Assembly (NCBI GenBank): GCA_050486105.1
Contig: JBJHCR010000001.1
Coordinates: 24,531-88,530 of the forward strand
Direction of reading: 5' to 3'
DNA from: JAEXNA01 sp050486105
GTDB lineage: Bacteria; Vulcanimicrobiota; Xenobia; Xenobiales; JADMJV01
DNA: 64,000 bases
Every line of letters starts with the position of its first letter. Positions within the stretch are counted from its first letter, which is position 1. The notes beneath the pieces were generated by a model. It was not told the origin of the DNA, made no database searches, and saw only the letters and a list, made by a program, of their open reading frames with translations. Below, one piece after another: positions 58,348 through 64,000 of this stretch. A program made the position numbers and the translations under genes.

Positions 58348-59007
58348 TTAGCCCCCAGCCCCAAGCAAGTAGCGCACCATAGGCCAGAATTCATCTCGAA
58401 AAAACAGCATGCGACCGATCAAAAGAGAGACCCGGGCCATGACCGTGTAGCCGAAGGAGGCTCCGAGGGCGATCATCAGCACCCATATCCCGATGCGGGC
58501 CGCCCCTCCAAAGAACCAACCTTCGTGAGGCACCGAAAAGTAAAAGTAGATCATGCCGGTGAAGAAACCCACCACCAGGATCCAATTCACCGCGGTGGTC
58601 ACCCAGTCGGTGTTGCCCCAAAGGGGATTGATAGAGGCGTACACCTGTTCGAGGATCTGAGCCTCCATGGTGTAAACGATGTTCAGACCGGCGTACATGC
58701 CCACCAGAAAAGCCAGCGGCCAACGACTAACCCAGGCGGTCTTGGGCGAAAGCTGAAACAGCAGAGCAAATCCCAGCAATAACGGAATGAGAGCGATCCA
58801 TTCCCCCCTCTGTAGAGGGTCTACCACATCGGGCTTGATGGTCCCCCAATAGCCCAGGCACATCCAATACCCCGCCGAGACTCCCACGTAGACGTGCTCG
58901 GCAAACTTATAAAACGGATTGTCCCCCAGCAAAAACGAGAACACACAAACGGTGAGGAAGCTGGCCAGCCAAAGGCCAAAGATTTGAGCGGTGGTGAATT
59001 CCAGCAT
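58348..59007 (-). CDS. Polytopic membrane protein of the MutL operon
   Basis: A 219-residue protein with about six hydrophobic segments ('FGLWLASFLTVCVFSFLLGD', 'ALIPLLLGFALLFQL', 'WPLAFLVGMYAGLNIVY', 'WILVVGFFTGMIYFYF', 'IGIWVLMIALGASFGYTV'). The start ATG 59007 sits in a TGATG overlap with the upstream gene; a GTG three bases earlier is an alternative. No family is recognised beyond co-occurrence with MutL-type genes. Confidence 0.75.
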   Translation of the reverse strand: MLEFTTAQIFGLWLASFLTVCVFSFLLGDNPFYKFAEHVYVGVSAGYWMCLGYWGTIKPDVVDPLQRGEWIALIPLLLGFALLFQLSPKTAWVSRWPLAFLVGMYAGLNIVYTMEAQILEQVYASINPLWGNTDWVTTAVNWILVVGFFTGMIYFYFSVPHEGWFFGGAARIGIWVLMIALGASFGYTVMARVSLLIGRMLFFRDEFWPMVRYLLGAGG

Positions 59008-59840
59008 CACTCTTCTCTCCGCCGTCGCAGGAACTGGATCAGGGCCAGAACGTTAGCAAAGATAATCAAGCCGGCGATGGTGAAATGGGCGATGGATTGG
59101 GCGTCCATGCCGGCGGTGGCGTCTCCTTGAAAGCCGGTCAGCTTCTCATACTCGGCTGCTCCGCGCAGTCCACCCACCAGACCCTTGACCTGCCCGGAGT
59201 CGTAGTAGGGAAAATACTGGGGGGTCATCACCGCTGTGGCCGCCACCACCAAAGGGCGGCCATACTGGGTGGCGGTGATGCGGATGTGCTCCAAGGCTCC
59301 TGGGAAGCCCGAAGAGTAGGTGCCAACCATGTCGAACTGGGAAAGCTGGGTGACCCGACGGAGCATGGGGATGTCCGAAAGGGGCGTACCCCGGGTGTCG
59401 GTGGGGAACTGGCTGCGAAAATCGAGACCCATGCGCACCAGCACCGTCTCATTGCCGGCCTTATAGCCCAGGTTCACATAGTCCACCCCGTAAGATTTTT
59501 CGGGATGGAGGCGCTGCATAGTGACGATCACTTCGTCGATGATGGCCTGCCCCTCGGGGTATAAAGCCATGAAGGCCACTTTCTTGTTCTGGCGCAGGAT
59601 CTGATCGCAGGTGGCAAGCGCCGTCGGGTGGAGCTCGATCTTGGTGGAAGGCCCGTAGTCGAAACTCATGAGGATCAGGCTGTCTGCCGGCAATTCCTCA
59701 AGCAGACGAAAAGCCTCGATCACGGGTTCGGAAGGCTCCACTGGAAAGCCCACTGGGCGAATCAAGGGCAGAACCACCGAGAGCAGAATCAGCAGATAGA
59801 TGATCCGCCGGTCCAGATTCAGCAGCTTATCAACAGTCAT
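59007..59840 (-). CDS. Bitopic membrane protein with periplasmic alpha/beta domain
   Basis: A 277-residue protein with an N-terminal membrane helix (about 13-32), a 200-residue extracytoplasmic domain and a C-terminal helix (about 250-268) followed by a short basic tail. The domain has alternating strands and helices ('DSLILMSFDYGPSTKIELHPTALATCDQIL', 'KVAFMALYPEGQAIIDEVI'), suggesting a Rossmann-like or periplasmic-binding-like fold. Unknown function. It overlaps the next gene by one base and follows the previous one by 3 bp. Confidence 0.75.
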   Translation of the reverse strand: MTVDKLLNLDRRIIYLLILLSVVLPLIRPVGFPVEPSEPVIEAFRLLEELPADSLILMSFDYGPSTKIELHPTALATCDQILRQNKKVAFMALYPEGQAIIDEVIVTMQRLHPEKSYGVDYVNLGYKAGNETVLVRMGLDFRSQFPTDTRGTPLSDIPMLRRVTQLSQFDMVGTYSSGFPGALEHIRITATQYGRPLVVAATAVMTPQYFPYYDSGQVKGLVGGLRGAAEYEKLTGFQGDATAGMDAQSIAHFTIAGLIIFANVLALIQFLRRRREE

Positions 59841-59843
59841 CGC

Positions 59844-60515
59844 CTACTCGCCCCCCAAATAAGAGCGCTCCACGCCCAGGATGATCTTCAAGGACACCGA
59901 GATCAGTCCGATGGCTGCCGCCACCTGTATGGCTCGCTGTCCGGCGTTGTTGAAGCCCTTCATAATGAAGGTGTCGATGAACCAGGCGATATCGAAACCT
60001 CCCAAGCCGGCCGCGGTCCACATGGCCTCTCCCAAGGGCACCCGGAAAACCATGACTAAGAAGGCGCTTCCCAGCAGCAGAGTGGCCTCGATGGAGCGAG
60101 CCTTGAAAGCCCGAAAGGAGGCCGAGGCGATGAAAAAGGCCAGCAAGCTGTACATGGTGGCCGAAAGCGGGGTGTAGATGTAGATGAACATCCAAGAAAA
60201 GGCCGTGCCCTCGTCGATGGGGCGATATCCCGGGTAGCCAAAGCCGAGGTAGTGGTTGAACAGCCCCAGATAGAGGGTGCCCATCAGAGACAACAGCAGG
60301 ATCAGATTGTAGATCCAGCCTGAAGCCCGGTCCCGGATCCTCTTACCGTTCACCAAGAACAGACTGGTGGCAGCCAAAATATAAGCAAAAGCGGTGATGG
60401 CTTGAAACCACTTGGACAGCAGTTCCCCAAGAAAGTTCAAAGGCACCAGGTAGTATTGCACAATGAGCAAGAGCCCACTCAAGAAGGTGATCAGTAGGGG
60501 AACCTGTCGCTTCAT
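59844..60515 (-). CDS. Polytopic membrane protein of the MutL operon
   Basis: A 223-residue protein with about six membrane helices ('LITFLSGLLLIVQYYLV', 'AITAFAYILAATSLFLV', 'LILLLSLMGTLYLGLF', 'FSWMFIYIYTPLSATMYSLLAFFIASASF', 'IEATLLLGSAFLVMVF', 'AIQVAAAIGLISVSLKIIL'). The start overlaps the preceding gene by 4 bp. No family name is known to me. Confidence 0.75.
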   Translation of the reverse strand: MKRQVPLLITFLSGLLLIVQYYLVPLNFLGELLSKWFQAITAFAYILAATSLFLVNGKRIRDRASGWIYNLILLLSLMGTLYLGLFNHYLGFGYPGYRPIDEGTAFSWMFIYIYTPLSATMYSLLAFFIASASFRAFKARSIEATLLLGSAFLVMVFRVPLGEAMWTAAGLGGFDIAWFIDTFIMKGFNNAGQRAIQVAAAIGLISVSLKIILGVERSYLGGE

Positions 60516-62914
60516 CCGGCAGCCCCTCCGAAAGGTCCAAAGGCGGTGACGTAGATCGAGCCCGCCAACAGAGCTACCATGACTAGGGCTTTACCCACGT
60601 CCTGTCCTCGCAAGGACCCCACTTGAAGGGGGTCTCGAGAGAGGTAGGCCGAGGCCGCAAAAAGCTCCTCCCCGATCAGGGTGTAGTCGCAGGCCGCTAC
60701 GAAGAATGGCAACTGGCTGGGCTCGGCGGTGCCGGCGATCTGGATGGCTCCGGTGGCATGGCCGGTCTCGGCCAGGATCAAGGACTCAGCGTAAAACTTG
60801 CCCATATAGAAGTTTGCAGCGGGCTTTTCCCGCAGCATGATCCCGTCCACCCCGGCGGTGTAACCGAACTGGTCGTCAGAGATGTAGCGCACCGAATCCA
60901 CCGAAAAAGCATCGGGACGACCGGCGATGGTGAAGGCGTCTTTCACCACCTCCTTGGCTGCGGAATAGGTCACCGCCCTAGAGGTGGTGGCCACGATGGG
61001 GGTGTCGTATTCAGCAGTCTTTCGGGCGACGTGACTCATAATGGACAGAGCGGCCAAGGTTTGAATGTCGTCCACGTCGGCAAGACCGGTCACGTAGAGG
61101 ACCGGCTTGCCCATTTCGGTGGCCCGCCCCACCGCCTCGTCCAGGGCCTGCAGCCCGGCGATGCGTCGAATGTACAAAGTCTTTCTGCCAGCGGCGTAAA
61201 TGTAGAAAAGCAAGGCCAGGCAGATGATCACCACTCCCAGCAAATGGGGCCACTTGCTGGAAAAAAACAGGGGATTGAGAGCGGTGCGTCCGGTGATACC
61301 CCCGTCCTGTGGGTCCACCTGAAAAAGTGTTTGAGTGCTGCCCTGAACGGTGACCAGACCGATGGTGTCAGCCCAGTCCAACATTAGGGGCGAGGACTCA
61401 TCCAAAGGCAAGGGATTGGAGGTCCATAGCAGGTTCCCGCTGTTGGGGTCCAAGCTCAGCAACTGCCCGGACTCACTGGTCAACAGCATGGGGCCCTGGG
61501 GACTAAATTTTGGCCAATGGTCATCGGGCAAGCGACTTTTGGCCGGGGTGCTCCCTCGGGGAGCCTCGAATTTCCAGACGGGATCAAGGTTTGATGGGTC
61601 AAAGCCAGCGAGAATCACTTGAGGATAGGGAAACTTGGGCTCCACCCGGCGCGCCTGCCCCAAGGCCCGAGTTGGTTCGGTCTGCACCGCCAGCACGATG
61701 ATTGGCCCCAGGCGCTCCACCGGGCCTACCAAGGTTTGTCTAGGTTCTACCGACCGAAGCTCCCAGTTGCCCTCTCCATTGAGCCGGTACACCGAGTGTC
61801 CACCCACAGAGTAGGTTCGTGATTCGCCGGTCTTGAGGTCCACAATGGGCTTCCCATCTGGGCTGTAGTCTGCCTCGAGAACCGCCGACGTCAAAAAAAG
61901 CCAGGCCGGTTCCTCAGGACCGATCCCGGGAATCAGGGCATGCAGCACGCCCTCAGCGACGGGTTTTTCGAGCAATTCTCCATCTCTTGACCAGCGCCAT
62001 CCAAGGACCTGATCACCTTTGGCATAGACCGCAACGAGAGACTCTCCCTGATAGAAGAGCTTGGCCTCCTCAAGCTCGAGGGCCCCAAAGCTTTCAGGAC
62101 GTGCTCCACGAAGAAGTTGCCCATCGGGCCGTAGGCAGAACATGGAGTCTTGACTCAAGGCCAAAAAACCTCCGCCGATCACCAGCGAGAACCCCAACTT
62201 TGGTGGCTCTGTCAGGAAGTGGAGATGGTTGTCCTCCAGACTATAGACCAAAGGTGATGCCTGGTCCCAAAGAAAAGCTCTCCTGTCGAGTACCGCACAG
62301 CTTGAGAGTTCCGCAAGTTTTGGGACGTTGATGGGAAACACTTCCGGCAGATGCTCCCGCCGTAGGAGCCCCCAGTCGCTTTCAGTTCGAAGAAGAGCGG
62401 TGTCATCATCCACCAAAAACAGGTCTGGTTGGCTGAGAACCGGGATCTCTTGCTGCTCTCGGTCGGTCAAGTGCAACAAGAACGGAGCGCTTTGAGAGCT
62501 GAGCAGCGCACTCTGATTCCAAACGGTGAGTTGAGCCTCCGGCGAAGTGTGCAGTTCGGTAAGGACCAAAGCGCCGCTAGGATCCACTGAGCCGCGAGAC
62601 CAGTCGAACTTAGACCGGACTAGAAAACTGTCCGTCCAACCCAGAGGCTGCACTACGGAACGGAAGGGGCCTCCCTCAGTGGTCCGGCGAGCCGACCCTG
62701 CAGAATCAAAGAGCAAGAGAGACCCGTCTCCGATGACGACTCTTTGACCAGTTCCAAGGGCCACCCCTCGTTCCAGAGGTTGAGCGGAAGCGGTCGTCGA
62801 CAGAAGCAAGGCACCTAAAAGCACCGACCAGAGCAACCTTAGCCGCCCTTGCCAATAAAAATGAGAGGAACTCCCCGTTAGCGCCACATTAGGAGTGTTC
62901 TGATTGCGAAACAA
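60512..62914 (-). CDS. Beta-propeller membrane protein with C-terminal DUF6754-like domain, first gene of the MutL operon
   Basis: An 800-residue protein. A signal or anchor helix (about 26-45) is followed by a 500-residue extracytoplasmic region with PQQ-like propeller repeats ('GQLLSLDPNSGNLLWTS', 'TQTLFQVDPQDGGITGR'), a membrane helix (about 556-575) and a cytoplasmic alpha/beta domain ('ALDEAVGRATEMGKPVLYVTGLADVDDIQTLAAL', 'YDTPIVATTSRAVTYSAAKEVV', 'EAYAESLILAET'-like helix, 'GAIQIAGTAEPSQLPFFVAACDYTLIGEE') ending in a last helix. The C-terminal domain is what I recall as DUF6754, seen near MutL-type genes in other phyla; function unknown. Looks like a sensor or scaffold. Confidence 0.75.
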   Translation of the reverse strand: MFRNQNTPNVALTGSSSHFYWQGRLRLLWSVLLGALLLSTTASAQPLERGVALGTGQRVVIGDGSLLLFDSAGSARRTTEGGPFRSVVQPLGWTDSFLVRSKFDWSRGSVDPSGALVLTELHTSPEAQLTVWNQSALLSSQSAPFLLHLTDREQQEIPVLSQPDLFLVDDDTALLRTESDWGLLRREHLPEVFPINVPKLAELSSCAVLDRRAFLWDQASPLVYSLEDNHLHFLTEPPKLGFSLVIGGGFLALSQDSMFCLRPDGQLLRGARPESFGALELEEAKLFYQGESLVAVYAKGDQVLGWRWSRDGELLEKPVAEGVLHALIPGIGPEEPAWLFLTSAVLEADYSPDGKPIVDLKTGESRTYSVGGHSVYRLNGEGNWELRSVEPRQTLVGPVERLGPIIVLAVQTEPTRALGQARRVEPKFPYPQVILAGFDPSNLDPVWKFEAPRGSTPAKSRLPDDHWPKFSPQGPMLLTSESGQLLSLDPNSGNLLWTSNPLPLDESSPLMLDWADTIGLVTVQGSTQTLFQVDPQDGGITGRTALNPLFFSSKWPHLLGVVIICLALLFYIYAAGRKTLYIRRIAGLQALDEAVGRATEMGKPVLYVTGLADVDDIQTLAALSIMSHVARKTAEYDTPIVATTSRAVTYSAAKEVVKDAFTIAGRPDAFSVDSVRYISDDQFGYTAGVDGIMLREKPAANFYMGKFYAESLILAETGHATGAIQIAGTAEPSQLPFFVAACDYTLIGEELFAASAYLSRDPLQVGSLRGQDVGKALVMVALLAGSIYVTAFGPFGGAAG

Positions 62915-62971
62915 GAATTCCTTTCAATTTTTCCAAGAAGAAAGTTCATTGCATCCTTAAGGAGCGGCTCA

Positions 62972-63685
62972 TCAGAGGTTCTCTCCTCCATCGAGGACCA
63001 GAAGTTGCCCGGTCATAAAGTCTGCCCCGGTGGCCAAAAACGCCACCAACTCTGCCACGTCGTGGGGTTGGCATAGCCGTTTGAGGGGGATATCGGCCAC
63101 CAAGCTCTTGCGCAAGTCTTCTCCGCCTTCTTGCACCCATTCTTCTTCCAGCAAGCCGCAAGCGATGGTGTTGGCTCGGACGAAGGGCGACAACTCTTTG
63201 GCCAAGGACTTTGTCAGCGAATGCACGCTGGCACAGGAGGCTGCCAGTGGAGTGTGAGCTCCGGTGAAGCAGGAGGTGCTGGTGACGTTGATGATCTTTC
63301 CGTATCCCAGGGCCTCCATAAGTCGGGCCACGGCGCGGCACACGTGAAACGAGCGGAGCACGTTGTTCTGAAAGGTTTCCTGCCAGTGCTTATCGGTGAG
63401 TTCATCAAATTTTGCGTCAGACCAGTGGAAAAAATTGTTCACCAACACATCCACGTGGCCGAAGATGTCTAGAGCCGCCGAGAGCATTTGCTCCACAGCT
63501 TCTTCCTGAGAAGCGTCGAAGGGCATGGCCAGTATCTTTCCGGGATAGTCGTGGGATTGAACATCCATGACTTCGTCGCCTGGCCCGTTTATGAGCAGCG
63601 AAAATTCACACCCTGCTAAGGCGTGGGCGATCTCTCGCCCGGCAAGGCCATTCCAATCACTGATCAATGCTACGGGAAAATCCAC
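62972..63685 (-). CDS. SDR-fold protein lacking the catalytic Tyr-Lys pair
   Basis: A 237-residue short-chain dehydrogenase/reductase homologue. The fold is clear ('HVDVLVNNFFHWSD', 'YGKIINVTSTSCFTGAHTPL', 'FVRANTIACGLLEEEW', 'DFMTGQLLVLDGGENL'), but where the family has YxxxK the sequence reads L-A-A-S-C before 'ASVHSLTKSLAKEL', so both catalytic residues are absent. The N-terminal glycine motif is also altered ('ISDWNGLAGREIA'). Ser of the triad region is present. It is probably a non-catalytic or NAD-independent relative. It is 57 bp upstream of the MutL operon in the same direction, so it may belong to that unit. Confidence 0.82.
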   Translation of the reverse strand: MDFPVALISDWNGLAGREIAHALAGCEFSLLINGPGDEVMDVQSHDYPGKILAMPFDASQEEAVEQMLSAALDIFGHVDVLVNNFFHWSDAKFDELTDKHWQETFQNNVLRSFHVCRAVARLMEALGYGKIINVTSTSCFTGAHTPLAASCASVHSLTKSLAKELSPFVRANTIACGLLEEEWVQEGGEDLRKSLVADIPLKRLCQPHDVAELVAFLATGADFMTGQLLVLDGGENL

Positions 63686-63842
63686 GAGCAGGGGTTCGCG
63701 TTGGAAGCTCTGGTTTCTTGCCTACAAACCGAGGTTGCTTACCTAGGAGGCTGCTGAACTAATCTCCGCGTCGCGAGACTCGTTCATCACCCACTTCGTG
63801 GGGCCACCCGCTACGCAGGTTCCCGGTCCATGCGAAATCGTT

Positions 63843-63872
63843 CGAAAGCCGAAGGCGTTCCCGTAGGGCCAT
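63843..63872. repeat. 30-bp mini-hairpin repeat, copy 1
   Basis: CGAAAGCCGAAGGCGTTCCC followed by GTAGGGCCAT. Contains two adjacent 9-base hairpins, GCC-GAA-GGC and CCC-GTA-GGG. Confidence 0.8.
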
Positions 63873-63907
63873 ATTGGAAATATTTCCGTATATTACTCAA
63901 AATCACC

Positions 63908-63937
63908 CGAAAGCCGTAGGCGTTCCCGAAGGGCCAT
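63908..63937. repeat. 30-bp mini-hairpin repeat, copy 2
   Basis: CGAAAGCCGTAGGCGTTCCC followed by GAAGGGCCAT. Matches copy 1 at 28 of 30 positions; the two changed bases swap the GAA and GTA loops, leaving both stems intact. Confidence 0.8.
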
Positions 63938-64000
63938 CCGCCTGACGGGTACCCGCCGAAGGTGGGTGATGTCCTTCGTCTCGGGCACCTTCGGTGAACG

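Larger units (their letters stand above)
63686..64000. other. Intergenic region with small hairpin repeats
   Basis: No gene is visible. The region holds two direct copies of a 30-bp unit (63843-63872 and 63908-63937) and flanking related pieces such as GGGGCCACCCGC / GGGCCATCCGCC. Many short palindromes have GAA or GTA loops closed by C-G, for example GCCGAAGGC, CCCGTAGGG and CACCCGCCGAAGGTGGG-type sequence. Confidence 0.7.

Noticed and set aside
57921..58394. Long N-terminal extension of the 106-residue gene
   Set aside because: It only shadows the PH-like membrane gene; the ATGA overlap at 57917-57920 supports the short start.
63843..63937. Possible CRISPR array from the two 30-bp repeats
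   Set aside because: Only two imperfect copies, made of internal hairpins, with no cas gene nearby and a low-complexity spacer.

Overview
The window (about 57% GC by impression, not counted) comes from a bacterium with two membranes. It has LPS-export genes (lptB, an LptF/LptG permease), two large outer-membrane porins that each carry one N-terminal SLH domain and a coiled coil, and a lipoprotein cytochrome c. SLH-porins together with a DUF3084 protein are typical of diderm Terrabacteria (Cyanobacteria and relatives, Deinococcota, Armatimonadota, Eremiobacterota-like lineages). I cannot place it more precisely by reading. No rRNA, tRNA or CRISPR array was recognised.

Layout. 1-10.4 kb: end of an OstA/LptC-like gene, lptB and LptF/G; an SMR pump, TetR regulator and YihY membrane protein with a perfect operator palindrome; an AidB-type acyl-CoA dehydrogenase; DUF3084 and RuvC-like genes; two tandem YVTN beta-propeller proteins. 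10.5-14.8 kb: accessory DNA with a PIN toxin-antitoxin pair, a glycine-zipper protein, a MITE-like element, a wrecked HNH nuclease gene and a Uma2 nuclease. 14.9-23.5 kb: a divergent SecA paralogue, an unknown 374-residue protein and a 1243-residue protein joining annexin-like repeats, glycine-zipper segments and a papain-like protease triad. 23.5-30.4 kb: three pseudopilins, a small tandem-repeat protein, a membrane Ser/Thr kinase, an FHA-BTAD regulator and a PilC/GspF protein. 30.4-38 kb: a second copy of the MITE, a DUF883-like protein, more short hairpin elements, a deletion relic of a toxin-antitoxin locus, canonical secA, Uma2, prfB with its programmed frameshift, and pcm. 38-44 kb: the SLH-porin pair, each with a clear terminator. 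44-48.3 kb: a caspase-fold peptidase, two small unknown genes and an HD-domain protein with a long disordered N-terminus. 48.5-54.6 kb: inositol phosphatase, methyltransferase, ATP-grasp and TerB genes, cytochrome c, Uma2 and a second PIN module. 54.6-62.9 kb: an eight-gene, translationally coupled minus-strand operon built around a MutL/GlmL-like ASKHA ATPase and a propeller-DUF6754-like membrane protein, with an SDR-fold gene just upstream. The last 300 bases hold small hairpin repeats.

How the genes may work together. Two parts look least described. One is the 54.6-62.9 kb operon: a MutL-type ATPase normally reactivates a B12-dependent mutase, but no mutase is present and the partners are membrane proteins. 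The other is a loose set of long proteins that share disordered N-termini, glycine-zipper hydrophobic stretches and hydrolase domains (annexin-protease, caspase-fold, HD domain), encoded in the same window as a second SecA. An export or effector role for that set is inference. A 19-bp direct repeat of TTCCGAAT occurs upstream of two of these unusual genes and may mark a shared regulator. Short non-autonomous elements of about 160 bp (two families, five copies) repeatedly sit exactly on stop codons or supply the start of a gene.
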